From Pyxicephalus adspersus (taxonomy: Eukaryota; Chordata; Amphibia; Anura; Pyxicephalidae): a stretch of 64,000 nt of DNA. The stretch is taken from contig NC_092859.1 in the NCBI RefSeq assembly GCF_032062135.1, positions 125,867,053 through 125,931,052 of the forward strand, written 5' to 3'. A model generated the notes under the pieces. It ran no database searches. It was not told the origin of the DNA and was given only the letters and a program-made list of their open reading frames with translations. This document shows, in pieces, positions 1 through 11,652 of this stretch (position 1 is its first letter; every line of letters starts with the position of its first letter). The position numbers and the translations under genes were made by a program.

Positions 1-42
<42 letters not shown>
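1..42. repeat. (TA)n microsatellite
   Basis: An uninterrupted TA dinucleotide run fills the left edge and may continue beyond it. Confidence 0.95.
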
Positions 43-47
<5 letters not shown>

Positions 48-175
48 TAATAGGAGGGTGGACAGAGAATCCCAAACTCTGTGACTAGCCAGGAGCCAGA
101 TAAAGCTCACCCAACACACAATTACCTTGCCAGGATAGGGTTACATTAGGTTAAACTGTGGGTGCATTTTTGGGG

Positions 176-300
176 AATAATATTAAACTGTATTTATAAA
201 AAGCCAACATATTACATAGCACTGCACATTAAAAAGGGGTTGCAAATGACAGACAGATACAAACAATGACCCAGGAGTAGTAGAGGACCCTGCCAAAAAG
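176..300 (-). repeat. Retroposon 3' end with AAT tail
   Basis: Read on the minus strand, this segment ends in a short AAT-rich tail. It shares its body (AGCCAACATATTA, TTGCAAATGACAGACAGATAC, a GACCCAGGAG-like block) with copies at 8575-8800, 27050-27200, 45447-45720 and, on the plus strand, 50845-50997. The layout of a GCTATATAAAT-like end plus an (AAT)n tail is typical of the 3' end of L2/CR1-type LINEs or SINEs that borrowed it. Family naming is inference. Confidence 0.7.
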
Positions 301-769
301 AAATGGATACCTGTTGCTGATCTTTGCTGATCTATTGCTCTAATAATTTTCCAACTGGTTACTGATCAATCTTCTGAGCTCAGCCTGTTTGACCTTTAAA
401 ATGATCGCTACCTGGAAAATCCCTAGCTTGATTTCTGACCATGAACTATTTTTGTCATCTATTTTTGATGATGTCTGTGCAGAAACCTCTTTATGTAATA
501 ATAATGACATCATTATTCTGCTTCGTGGGGACACCATGGGGGATCCAATGTAGGATACATGACCAACAAACTTAGTGACAAGTGGATAAATAAAGAAAAG
601 AATAAATAAGTTTTCTTTTGGCTAAAAAACATATATTTAATCACAAGATATAGTTAAGGAAACATATTCAGTGTTCCACATGTGTAATATCCAGAGTCCA
701 TTAGTTGCATCATGGGTAATGGATTTCAACTACACATTAGATAACTAACTAATATTAATAAACATCTTG

Positions 770-812
770 TAACCCAACGCATTTTGCCTTTTTGGTTCTT
801 CCTCAGGGGTAT
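770..812 (-). ncRNA. Hammerhead-like motif, decayed copy
   Basis: On the minus strand the segment reads ACCC, CTGAGGA, a stem II region with a CC/GG pairing around AAAAA, then AAAATGCGTT and GGGT. The outer ACCC/GGGT blocks pair perfectly and sit exactly where hammerhead stem I should be. The GAAA box has become AAAA and the CGCG has become TGCG, so this copy is probably inactive. It is the same motif as at 42257-42301. Confidence 0.35.
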
Positions 813-1374
813 GTATAAGACATAGGTTATTCTAGTGGTCACACAAAAATACTTATATTATTTGCATAATTATATGCATAAATATGCATATATTACAAAG
901 TACAAAAACTCATAATATGACATCAAGACTGAAAAATACACTGTGATATGAAACATACTATAAAGTATACTGAATGGTTTACGGTCATTATATTCATATT
1001 AAGTGAAAGTATCTAATGTGTCATGTTGATAGGGTGTTAATCAAATTGGTTGGTGTTGCTGAAGTGATTGAAAGGTGTAAGAAAATAATTAAGTACTGAT
1101 TTATAGATGGTGATAGTGTACTACAGTTGGTTATTGTAAATATTGTGATAATGTGAATGTCTAATAATTAGAGTACAGTAAGTCATTATAGCTGTTGTAG
1201 GGATGGTATCCAGCAATAGGTATAAACTTTTAGAAGAGTATATTAATTCATTGGAAGGGGGGCTGACTTAAAATATTCGTTAAAATAGTAGATTAGGAGA
1301 TTCACGTATCTGTCTTTGCAAACTTGGTGACAAGCAAGTTTTTGGCCCTTCTTGAGTATGATAATGCCACTTAC
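813..1374. other. AT-rich TTC24 intron or repeat, no feature seen
   Basis: This lies downstream (minus sense) of the TTC24-like coding exon, so it is presumably intron. I see no further TPR exon or recognisable repeat in it. Confidence 0.5.
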
Positions 1375-2059
1375 CCAGGATCTGTTTATTAGACACTCCT
1401 TTAAATGACTCAATACAAATATTTAGAGTCTGAAGCACTTCGGTTTTAGGGAATTCCTGGCTGTTTATCATATATTTAGTAGCTTCTCGCATGGCCATTG
1501 CAGCATCTTCCAGTCTTTCATTCTTGAGATAAGAATGTCCTGCAAGTCTGAATGAATGTGCCGCAGAGGAAAGTTCTCCAACGGATGCAAAGCAGTATCC
1601 CAGCTTGATCAGAGCATCTGCAATGCTGTTAATTTCTTCAGAACTGTATTGATTGATGGCTTTTTCATAAAACTTCACCGCTTTATCATACTCTTGCATT
1701 TTATCATAAGCAGCCGCTATGTTAAAATACAGATCACCATCTCCTTCATCTTTCTTGCCATAGATTTTTGATTTTACAAAACATTTCAGGGCTTTTTTTG
1801 GTTTCCCGACACATATGTATGCAGCACCAAGATTGAACAAACATGTTTTGTGAATGCTTTCATTGGATATGTTGCAGGAAAGAATAAATGCTTTTTTAAA
1901 TAGTTTTAGAGCTTTGTTAATATCATCCTTTACTATGAGTTCTTTTCCCTCTTTACACAATGTTTGTATTTTTTCACGGATGAGATGTGCAGGTGTGTTT
2001 GGTAAATTTGAAACCTTGGAGGCAGCCATCATAAATTCCCAAAATCTGTGGCAGCAAAA
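1375..2059 (-). CDS. TTC24: TTC24-like tetratricopeptide-repeat protein, first coding exon
   Basis: This exon encodes about 219 residues of a TPR protein, a helical-repeat scaffold whose molecular role is not known to me. The acceptor is GCTGCCACAG before 2059. The likely start is the ATGATG pair at 2027-2032, giving MMAASKVSNLP. The donor is CTGG|GTAAGTGG after 1375, leaving phase 1. The protein has consecutive TPR-type helix pairs, for example CLFNLGAAYICVGKPKKALK and LYFNIAAAYDKMQEYDKAVK. The order of features (FNLGAAY, GD-FN-A-AY, KLGYCFASVGEL-AA, a final ILG at the splice) parallels the N-terminal half of human TTC24 as I remember it. The remaining TPR exons must lie left of position 1. 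The acceptor ahead of the start implies a non-coding 5' exon. A different TPR paralogue is possible. Confidence 0.8.
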
Positions 2060-3146
2060 CATAGAAAGTAAATACATGTAAACAAATACAACAAGCATGC
2101 CAATATGACATCAATTAGGCATAAACTTTCATTGCCTGTTATAGGTTACCTTTCATTACTGTACCTAATCTATGTCTAATATACTATTAATTAAAAAAAT
2201 AAAGCATATTTATAAATTAAATTAATAACAGTGGTAAAGGACACAAATATGTTTTTGTTGCATTCTGTTACATTTAAATAAGACTCCAAATGTATATTTT
2301 ATTTATAACAACCAAATAGATCTTATCTGACCCGCTTGTGGTACAAGTTTAAAAAATTAGGTCAGTGGCTGGTTAATTGCTGCAGTGACATCACTTTAAA
2401 TAAATCCATTATTATTAAATATTTCATGTTCCAATACCAAAAATAGAATGGAAACAAGAGAATCATTAAAACCAGTTGGATAACCGGTGTACTTGTTTAC
2501 CAACTGTTTACCAACAGGAGTATTTGTTTAACCCTGTTTACTTACCTAACGTATGTTTAAAGTACATGACTATGAACACTGAGCAATTTACATATTTTCA
2601 ATGAGCATGAACTTTAATTCAAGCCATACCTGATCTCTATATCTGCATGTAGTTTAAAATTCAGAGGAATCCTCAACTCCTTTACCTTTTCAGTGAATTT
2701 CCAACAGCTTAGAAACGTCTGCTGTTTATATTGGAGGGTTGACAGGCTGCCAAGATCTGCTCTCAGAGAGAAAGCTGAGATTTATGTGCCTCTGTTGTGA
2801 ACTTTGAAACTCCAGAATACCCAAAGCCACAGAGGTGAATACAGGCTTGTTTTTGTTTTACTTTTACTAATTGCTTACATATAATGTAAGTGTACATATC
2901 TTAGTGTGCATTCGCCCTCCTCCTAGCTGCATTCTGTTATTATTTACTTATAGATTGCTTTCATATTACACAACACCTACATATTTCACAAAACGTTAAT
3001 ATTTTAGGTCCATAGTCATGTCTAGCTTTTGGGCATGGGAAAATTAAAGTGGATGTGGCCAATTTAAGTTTTTTTATTTTTTTGCAAGCAATACTGACTA
3101 ATCTTGCAGGCAGAAAAGACTTAGCAGGCTTAAAATACCAGTAATA
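2060..3146. other. Intergenic or 5' intron, nothing recognised
   Basis: AT-rich single-copy-looking sequence upstream (minus sense) of the TTC24-like exon. The 5' untranslated exon and promoter may be here, but I cannot place them. Confidence 0.4.
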
Positions 3147-3341
3147 GGCCTGATTTATCAAAGTGCTCCAGGAGTGGAGAAGATAGATTACCATGGTAAA
3201 ACCTGGGGGAATGAATTTAAATAAAAATAATGGCTATTTATTCACAAATGTTTTCAATCCTGGATCAGATTTGCTGGATCACCTATGTTCTCCCACAATA
3301 GTCTATCTTTTCCAGTTTTGCAGAGCTTTATTAAACCACAC
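3147..3341. repeat. Palindromic GGCCTGATTTA repeat, degenerate copy
   Basis: The ends are GGCCTGATTTATCAAAG and CTTTATTAAACC, with internal GATTTGCTGGATCACC. It belongs with copies at 12656-12862, 20579-20801, 49209-49410 and the half copies at 18569-18652 and 59882-59967. All share the design CTCCAAGGCTGGAGAAG, then CACTTTCATC, then GGTGATCCAGCAAACCTGG, mirrored in the second half. It looks like a non-autonomous foldback or MITE family. Confidence 0.75.
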
Positions 3342-3419
3342 CCAATGTTTCTGAATGGCCATTAGCCTGGCTGAAAAGCTGAAGTTTTTAGGCCAGAACC
3401 AGGGGGTTCCTAGGCATGC

Positions 3420-3592
3420 CTAGAACATAGGTTCCCAACCTTTTTTATCTCAGAGCCCACTTTTTCGAAGGAGTGATTCGATAACGCCCCCCTTTGGGTG
3501 AACTATACTATATACTAAAAAACAAGTATTTTTTTTTTAATAATTTTTTTTATTAGAAGAAATTAACAATATTGGTTTATTACTCAAACTAT

Positions 3593-3629
<37 letters not shown>

Positions 3630-4667
3630 TATATAAATATATATATATATAAAAATGAATAGAATATTATTAGTGAGATGAGCTTGTTGGTAAGTGGTCA
3701 GCTATGTGGCACCCCGCCAGCCAGTCCCTCACACAGCAGCAGATTTGACTCCAGGCGGCAGTGAGCAGTACTGAGCTTCTCCCCCAAGCCAGAGTTCCAT
3801 AGCATGAGGAAAGGGTAACCACAGTGCCACCTCCCCCCCAGTCTGAACCCAGCCTTAAAGTTTGGTGAGCAGGCACCACAGTGCGCAGACAATTGGCAGT
3901 ACCATGGAAGTGGCCCCCGGGGGTCTCTAACATGCAAACTCAATTTGGGGACCCTGGTCTTGAAATAACCAATCACCACAATTTTTACTTTATATAGAAG
4001 GGTAGATAACTCTTTTTTTCATTAAATGCCTTTTAAAAAAAGGCACATACGTACATCACGAATTCCAGGAGGCTTGGGTTCTAAAAACAGGCATGTGCAG
4101 GAGGGACTTGTCTGTCATTGAAAAAAGAAAGATGGCTATCTTACACATGCGCAGTGAGATTGGCACTTTCTTTTTTTTTTCAAATACAGCGGCATACATC
4201 ATGGATCTGTGCAAATAAATGTGTCATTTTATTTATTTTTACTTTAAGTTATGTTTAGTATTAGCTCTCAAGGTCCCATGTGTACAATGAAAGTTTCATG
4301 TTTCTACAACAATTAGTGTGAGAGATATGAAGGTTTATACATGGGGGGTAATGACAGCAGCATGGACAAAGACACAGCTCTCATGCTGCTGCTGGTATAT
4401 GAGGAGTAGGAATATTTCACAGTGCAAGGTGGGTGGGGAGCAGGACACATTCCGAGGGTAGGATCATCCCATAGGATACCTGTCTATCCCACTGATGACT
4501 GTGCACTATTGATCTGCCCATATGCAAATGCTGGGGGGGCCACTGATCCACAGCCAGGGGCTGGTCCTCAACACCTCCTTAATTTGCTTTGGTTGACAAA
4601 TGCCCCATACACATTTTCAGTGCCCACCGGGGGGCGGTACTGCCCCCGTTGGGAACCTATGGTCTAG
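3420..4667. mobile_element. DNA element with 20-bp terminal inverted repeats
   Basis: The left end CTAGAACATAGGTTCCCAAC and the inverted right end CTAGACCATAGGTTCCCAAC agree at 19 of 20 bases and bound a 1248-bp unit. The inside holds a poly-A/(TA)n block (3600-3650), a GC-rich segment (3690-3960) open in several frames without any recognisable protein, and sequence at 3985-4235 related to the TTAA-type elements at 21013 and 32786. It is probably a non-autonomous DNA transposon with a nested insertion. Confidence 0.65.
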
Positions 4668-6984
4668 AAGAATTGAAAGTAAATACACAGCCCACAGGAT
4701 GTAAAGAGTAAGGTGGGGTAATGTTGTTTTCTCTTAAGTATACATACAATATATATCATTCAATAACCTTTAGGCAGTTTTCCTATTTTAACAACCTCTT
4801 GCTTTCAGTAACACTTAAGCAGTTCAAAATCCTAATATTTACATGCAAGGCAACATTATACCAAATTTGCACCAAATGTAACCTTTGATAGATTTAACCA
4901 ATAATATACTATATCTCAAAGTATGAATAGGACCATAAAACATTTTTCATTGGCCATTATAGACCCATGTTCAGGATTTTCTTTGGGACTGGTAGATTTT
5001 AGTTACATCTCTAGTGGCAACTAAAGTAACAACAGTCATAAAGAACCAGCATTACACCTCTCTCTCTACTTTTATCCCCACTTAAGTTTTAGATATAGCT
5101 TAGAGATAGATCCGGTGTAAGAATGTTTTGGGTTTCTGTGTGGTAAGTTTTGTTTAACTCCCTGTGGTTAACCTCCTGGTTGTGTAACCCACCAGTGTTC
5201 AGCTAAAAAATTGGAATTCCTAGAACAATCCCTAACTAATTTTACCTTTTGTCGGTAATGTTGAAACTCAGCTGTCCCAAAGTGGTCTATGAGCATACTT
5301 GGGATCGCTGAAAGAGAACTGAGTCTGAAAATTCGGTAGGCTGCATGTATGCATGGGTGGGGGAGAATAGCCAGGGCCACCATCAGAAATTTTCGGGCCC
5401 TATTTTAAAGAAACATCCTGGGCCTCTCTAGCCCATGTCCAAAAGTTCCAGCATTGCAAAAAGTGAAGCTTTTTCAATTGCAGCTTAGTACAGAAGTACT
5501 TTTTGTCCCTTTCCCCTGATCCTGGCCCTATGCATTATACACCATGGCAAAAATTGGAGTGTCGCTGAATTAAAGTGTTACCTGAATTACCTATTATAAT
5601 TAGTGAATGGAAACTTAAACTTGATTTTCTACTTGATAATATAAAGTTAGATTAGTCATTACAATAATTTTCATTTTGATTTCTGAACTACATTAATCAT
5701 AAAACTGCAAGTCACATCTAAGTTTTCTATCTTTGATTATGTTCTTGAAAATCAGCATTAACTCGTATAATAAAAAAAGCATACAAGAATAATTTTGTAT
5801 TAGAAGACTTGGCTGATGGCAATGTGTGTACACACTGTTCTATATTAAAGACTGTGTCTGCACATTCTGCTGATTCCATTGTGACTGTGGCTTCAGCTAC
5901 CCGGGGAGCTCATTAGTGCCTCATTAATTGTTTGATATAAACATACTACTTTTTATGGTGTTAACCCTAAAATCAACTCTTAACTGTTCACCGCTGACTC
6001 ATGTTTTTAGTCTGTGAAATCAGCTAAGTAAGTGGCTGCGTAATTAACGTAATATAATTGATAAGAAAAATAAATATAAAAGTGACACAAGATTTCATTG
6101 TTCCCATATGACTAAATTTAATTTTGTATTAACATAAAGCAAAGCACGTTAGGACTTGTGATGCATTTAGAATAGCTCCATTTGCCTTTTAATGCCTTTT
6201 TCTTGCATTAGGGCTATCCCAAATGTATCATTTGGTTACTGGCTCATTTTGGCTCTGGTTAACCCGACTCCATGTGTAAGATATATGGAGGTGTTTAGTA
6301 TTTTGATGATTCTGTAAATAGCTCTGTTTTACCACTAATTTCATTTCAAACTACTGTCTGGAATGCAGGTGGGAAACAGATTCAACTACTGGAATATCTA
6401 ATTGCTACAATAAAATGTAATGTATAAATTGTATTCTTCACGTACCATCTTATTTTATCCAAATAGGTAAAAAAATAAATTTAAATTAATGCCACTGTAA
6501 TGGGGTGAACACAAATCTCACTCCCACTGTTAAAACTAGTACAGTTGTTCATGATTAAACTACATCTGTACTGAGATAACTGTGTAGGCTCCTATTATTT
6601 AGCACTAGATTCAATACATGGAAACATTTTTAAACAATTTTTGGTAACTCCCCCCCCCCACATTACATGTCTCAAATAAAATCTAGAGAGAGGGTGCCTC
6701 CTGCTCATCCTCCCCACTCCTGTCTCTATAGAAATGAATAGTGCTGTGTGTTATAGTGTTCATTTGTTCTAGTGTTGCTGGAAACAATTATAAAGGACTG
6801 TTTCCATCAACAGAGATTTTAGGTGTGTATGCATATGTGCATGTAGCTTAAGATGTGGACATCAAACTATTTATTAAAATTTAAATGGGAACTAAACCCT
6901 TTTTTCAATCAAACTGTGAACAGGCAGGTCTCGTATTGCAGAAGGGACAAGCAATGTCCCTTCTACATTCAAATAAATTTATCT
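4668..6984. other. Repeat-poor intergenic stretch
   Basis: About 2.3 kb of AT-rich DNA. Around 5372-5560 a CAGGGCCACCATCAGAAATTT-like block resembles the end of an interspersed element. Otherwise I see no exon or repeat. Confidence 0.4.
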
Positions 6985-7328
6985 GCTAGGTATCCTAGCT
7001 CCCCACTCTGCGCCAGGTATCCCAGCTCCCCACTCTGCGCCAGGTATCCTAGCTCCCCACTCTGCGCCAGGTATCCCAGCTCCCCACTCTGCGCCAGGTA
7101 TCCCAGCTCCCCACTCTGCGCCAGGTATCCTAGCTCCCCACTCTGCGCCAGGTATCCCAGCTCCCCACTCTGTGCCAGGTATCCCAGCTCCCTACTCTGC
7201 ACCAGGTATCCCAGCTCCCCACTCTGGGCCAGGTATCCCAGCTCCTCACTCTGCGCCAGGTATCCCAGCTCCCCACTCTGTGCCAGGTATCCCAGCTCTC
7301 TGTGCCAAGTATCCCAGCTACCCACTCG
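6985..7328. repeat. 27-bp minisatellite, about 13 units
   Basis: Near-identical 27-bp units (CAGGTATCCCAGCTCCCC plus ACTCTGCGC) run in tandem. Later units vary (TGTGC, GCACC, GGGCC) and the second-last is 5 bp short. Because 27 is divisible by three and the unit lacks stops, several frames on both strands stay open. These frames are by-products and not genes. Confidence 0.95.
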
Positions 7329-8574
7329 GATCTGTGCATGCACAGCTCAGTAATTTTTACAGTAGAAGACAACAAATCATGCAGGTTAGAATGTTTTAAT
7401 GCATCACATGTCCCTTTCTGCAAAAAAGTTTGTGCTTCATGATTGCAAAATGATTCTCATTTTAATATGTTGTACATTTTCTTAACCAGCACTTTGAGTC
7501 ATCTGTGGCACTGCCAAAAGCTTGGCATTTTTTTACCCAAAATCCTCTGTATAACAAACATGGTATAATGGTGATGAAAGAACATGGATTTCAGTGCTGA
7601 TGCCAAGGACAACAATGAAAGCCATTTTAATGCTGCCAGTTTTAGACTAATGGACTGATACAGTTAACTTGGACTGAATGTTTTTGTTTGTATTAAAATT
7701 CTTTAAAAAAGAAGAAGCAGTATGAGATCAGAAAATATTTTAAATAGGTGCTACCTAAAATTCATTAATGTGTGCAGATTGGGTTTTATGTTTTAGGTAA
7801 TACATTTTATTTGGTAGATATCTTTTGTAAATAAATACTTTGGATGCATTTTTTATTTTTAGCAGAGAAATAGCGAACACATTTTTTAAAAACTCAGTCT
7901 TAGTTTGATAGATCTTATTCTAAATAACTAATAATACCAATAGTTTAGCTAAAATGCATTTACCCATTTTGTTCTAATTTTAAAAGTGCTGAAGATTTTG
8001 TTACACATATTGTCAAGAAGTATATAGGCCTATATTTTTTTAATATGCTGTAAGTAAGTGTTTAAATCAGGTTCACTCAACAAGTAATATATTCTGTCAT
8101 TTACTTGTGGCAGTAATATAATAAGTAAGGGCTCATCTACATCAAGGTAGTCTAATGGTATACGTCACTATAACATATGTTGTGTTAAGACAGAGCATTT
8201 ATATAAATAGACTGCCAATGTACTCTACTTCTGTAAATAGACTTTAATTGCTAAATGCAGCAAGTTTAGTCAGTGCATTGCACTGCAAGTCAGGGTAGAG
8301 TATTAACCTCTGCATTGAAGACATATACCCTGTTGACGTGGAACCCGATGGAAGAAACCTCCTGGACCAATCGACTGCTCTGCAGGATTGAAGGTAAGTG
8401 TATTTTTTTTGTTGTTTTGGGCAGTTTTGAGTTTATTTTCTCTTTAAACTACATACAAAAGCCAGAAGATAGTTGCCTGAGAAAAATGGTCATGTGGACT
8501 TGTCTTGGGTTTTTTTTTTACTCATACATACCTTTTAATACATTTTTGTCCCTCTGTCTTTACCGCTGTGGTAT
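7329..8574. other. Intergenic, nothing recognised
   Basis: AT-rich DNA. A short block around 8270-8400 (GAACCCGATGGAAGAAAC and AAGGTAAGTGTATTTTTTTT) matches the right part of the TTAA-type element at 32786-33291, so an old fragment of that family ends here. Confidence 0.4.
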
Positions 8575-8581
8575 TATTATT

Positions 8582-8622
<41 letters not shown>

Positions 8623-8800
8623 TAATATTAACAACAATAATAAACAGGATTTATATAGAACCAACATATTATGCAGTGCTGTACATTAAATAGGGGTTGC
8701 AAATGACAGACAGATACAGACAGTGACACAGGAGGAGAGGACTCTGTCCAGAAGAGCTTACAATCTAGGAAGTGGAGGAAGTATCACACAATAGGAGGGG
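8575..8800 (-). repeat. Retroposon 3' end with long AAT/ATT tail
   Basis: An AAT microsatellite (about 8575-8645, with ATT at its left edge) is followed by TTTATATAGAACCAACATAT, TTGCAAATGACAGACAGATA and AAGAGCTTACAATCTAGGAA. This is the longest copy of the family also seen at 176-300, 27050-27200, 45447-45720 and 50845-50997. The tail lies to the left, so the element is on the minus strand. Confidence 0.8.
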
Positions 8801-8889
8801 AGATATGGAGTGGTGGGAAGTAGTGATGGTTTTAGGAGACGGAAGATTGGAGCCTCCTGGAATATATTACCTAGGTTGCTCTTTCTAAT

Positions 8890-9338
8890 CATGCCTGATC
8901 TTGGTCATTCGGAATTTTCCCCCGCAATGTAAATAAAAAGCAGATTTCACACATGCACAGTGAGTTTGCCCCTTTTTTTTTTACATTTACAGGAGGAAAC
9001 GTCACTCAAGCTTGCGTCTGTGTAATGCGAGATTGTGTGACGTAAGCAAATCCCGGAGGACGAAGGGAGAAGATGGCAGCTCCTGGCGGTTCCTCCGCAC
9101 CAAGAAAAAGAAAGAATCCAGGGCAGCGTGGGACCAAATGGAAGCTATTTGTAGACAGACTAAGGGCTTTGCAGATGTAAAGGTGTAAACTGTAATTTTT
9201 TTTTATTTTAATGACAGTTCTGATTTAAAGTAAAAGTAAACTGAACCAAAAAAAAAAAAAAACTCACGACTCACGATCGTATAAAAGGGTTGTCTACCCT
9301 TTTATGAAAGGTAAATATTTTATTTTAGGTCCACTTTA
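8890..9338. repeat. TTAA-type inverted-repeat element fragments
   Basis: The GC-richer body at 8890-9225 (CACATGCACAGTGAGTTTGC, GAAGATGGCAGCTCCTGGCG) belongs to the same family as 32786-33291 and 38985-39360. It runs into a small unit at 9225-9338 bounded by TTAAAGTAAAAGTAAAC and GGTCCACTTTAA. A hairpin, AAAAGGGTTGTCTACCCTTTT, lies inside the small unit. Confidence 0.6.
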
Positions 9339-9339
9339 A

Positions 9340-10250
9340 GTAGTAGTAGAAAATAAAGGTTCAATAATCTAATTGCTTTGATATTACTAACATGCATGTA
9401 AAATCAAACCAAGTTTTTGGATCACATTCAACCAATATTTATAGAAACCAAACTCCTGGCAGATAAGAATACTCAAACTGACCCATAAATATTACACCTC
9501 TGTATTCACTAACACATCTTCTCATGTTTTTTTTAATTTTATGGATTGTGTAAAGGCCTGTCCATATACAGGAAAGCTCAGACTGGGGAAAGGTGAAGCT
9601 GCACAAAAAAAAGCTGTCCTGCTTAATATTTCATTGTAAAGTCACAGTATGGGAGAGGGGGTGCAAAATACCTGAAAATAGGTTTGTGGTGGTATGGCAA
9701 AGATGCATCTTACAGTGGAAGGTTTATTAGTCTATTTGCTGTAGATGATGCCTACATTGTTTTTTTTATTGTGATTATGAAGGGATGGGGGATTAGCCCT
9801 TACAAGTAACGCACAAGTCTTTATTGTCATCCAAAACAAAACAGTTTCCCTCAGCATATATAAAAGAAGAAAATGAAAAGGGCAGTTTACATCAGCTTAA
9901 AAAGGTGGGTGTAAAATCCCCTGAGTCTGGGAGTAGTGGGTCTGAAAGGTACAGCATTGGGCAGCTCAATGTGTTTTAGGTCAGACTCTGGTACAGCAAC
10001 CCCTTACTACCAGTGAGTACCGGGTGCCCTCCTGGTGTAGCTGCTTTGGTAGCAGAACTCTCTGATCTATGGGTCTTATTGTTAAGGTAAACTGTTTTGG
10101 GTTCTGCTGAATTAAACAGTTTTGATCCAAAATAAATAGACTTGGTGCTACAGTGTCCAACATTGTGCTAATTATTAAAATAATATACCTGTTCCAACTT
10201 ACCAATAAAAATAAAAGAGCATAATCAATGAGATGAATAAAGGATCACCC
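9340..10250. other. Intergenic, nothing recognised
   Basis: About 0.9 kb of AT-rich sequence without a supported exon or repeat. Confidence 0.4.
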
Positions 10251-10445
10251 ACCTGTGTTATTAATTTGTGAAACCACCTTTTGCTTTATGTGCAGCCCTC
10301 TGTTGGGATACGGCACTTTTAAATTTGATGGTGACTGTTGTTGGATTGCAGTCTTCAAATCATTCCATAGATTTTGAGTTTTAGGTTTAATTCTGTGTTC
10401 TGACAAGGCCACACAAGAGGACAATGTCCTACGTGAAAATGTTTA
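10250..10445. repeat. DNA-transposon-like remnant
   Basis: The stretch with AATTTGTGAAACCACCTTTT, GATTGCAGTCTTCAAATCAT and TCTGACAAGGCCACACAAG resembles a dispersed element common in fish and amphibian genomes. This identification is from memory of its wording and I cannot assign a superfamily. Confidence 0.4.
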
Positions 10446-10496
10446 GTGAATGTCACACTCACTGATTTATAAATATTTTTCTTTTCAATTCTTTAC

Positions 10497-10779
10497 TTTT
10501 CTGTTTAGTTCCATGACAAATGTCTTTGCTCTATCTACTAGTTCTGGTGTTTTCAGTCCCAGCACTACCATTATACCAACACTAAGAGAATACATTTTAG
10601 GCAACTTTGCAGAAACAAAACATATCAAAGTGTAGAACTGTCTCGGAAAATGATGTTCTGTTTTTAATTCTGAAGAAATGTTTGAATTAATATGTTTTAT
10701 CAACCTCAATGGATCAACCACAGCAGGTGGTAAAAAATAATTCTGTCTTGCACAATCAGCTACTTGTCTTCTTTTTTCC
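10497..10779 (-). CDS. Possible internal exon, unrecognised protein
   Basis: An open segment of about 94 codons is bounded by a TGTGTTTACAG acceptor and an AAAA|GTAAAG donor on the minus strand. It includes CARQNYFLPPAVVDPLRLIK and LGLKTPELVDRAKTFVMELN, which read like ordinary protein and lack low-complexity bias. I do not recognise the family. It lies about 8 kb upstream (minus sense) of the TTC24-like exon. It could equally be a chance open frame. Confidence 0.3.
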
Positions 10780-10884
10780 CTGTAAACACATAACAAACCT
10801 TATATTCATCATCACGGATATAAAAGAACTACATATCAATTTTTTGCTATTACAGTTGTTTTTACTAGTGAAAAAGGCAATCAT

Positions 10885-11048
10885 TTAAATGACTTTGCCC
10901 TTTATCTTCTGAAGCTTTGTAAGTTTAAGGCAAAAGGGAAAGAATTTGTTGTGGGAAACTTTTTTAGTTGGAGAAACAAAAACTTCATGACAGCCCTTAA
11001 CTCCAACAACGTGAAATTTGCTTGTGCCTCTGCCATCACAGCTTCTCA
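10885..11048 (-). CDS. Possible exon, unrecognised protein
   Basis: A TTTTCTTTTTAG acceptor precedes about 54 codons (SCDGRGTSKFHVVGVKGCHE, then a Lys-rich tail) ending in TAA at 10885. I see no convincing donor, so if real it would be terminal, which conflicts with joining it to the segment at 10497-10779. Weak. Confidence 0.22.
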
Positions 11049-11515
11049 CTAAAAGAAAAAACAGTTTTAAGAATCGCAAAGATCTGATATTTGCACAGTT
11101 ACATACTAAGATATTAGGCTGTCATATGCCCTCACACTAATTTTTCTATTCAGCACCCCCTCGTATCTACCTATATATACTTAATGCAATATTATATATT
11201 ATATAATGTAATATAATATACCATTATATAACAATAATATATATTTCCACTGCACAAACCTAATGGCTTTATGAAACAGTATTATCAGTTCATTGTGCAG
11301 CCAGTGACAATGCCAAGAAATTCTATGTAAATATGCAATGCTTGTGGTTTTCTATTGCATGTTTGGCCCCAAACATGAATTTCTGCATTTTTATTGGATT
11401 GGAGTCTTGCACAGAGCTTGAAATCAGATTACAATCCCCAGCTGCTATCAGAATTACTTTTTTTTCATAAAAGTAAGTAATACTAAAGGAATAATTTCTC
11501 AGTATGACACTACTA

Positions 11516-11652
11516 CTCTATTTATAAAACAGAGAATCAGACATTCCCTGGAGAATCAATTACTGACATTAGAACACATGAACCTGGAAGCATCTTCACC
11601 AGAGAATGTTTGAGAGAATGTCTGATTCCCTGTTTTATAAATAGAGCCCTAA
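11516..11652. repeat. Inverted-repeat element (TCTATTTATAAAACAG ends)
   Basis: The left arm CTCTATTTATAAAACAGAGA with ATCAGACATTC is mirrored by GAATGTCTGATTCCC and TGTTTTATAAATAGAG on the right. Arms of about 35 bp flank a 65-bp centre, a short MITE-like foldback. Confidence 0.75.

Noticed and set aside
340..537. 65-codon minus-strand frame as a later TTC24 exon
   Set aside because: No TPR pattern and no matching splice phase; it partly abuts a retroposon.
3670..3979. Overlapping GC-rich minus-strand frames
   Set aside because: Inside the inverted-repeat element, open in several frames at once, with no recognisable domain.
6985..7328. CRISPR-like array
   Set aside because: Units are contiguous without unique spacers and the genome is vertebrate.
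6853..7423. Proline/serine-rich and GELGYLAQS-type repeat proteins on both strands
   Set aside because: By-products of a stop-free 27-bp tandem repeat.
8273..8693. Frames with poly-Asn or poly-Ile
   Set aside because: Translation of the (AAT)n tail of a retroposon.
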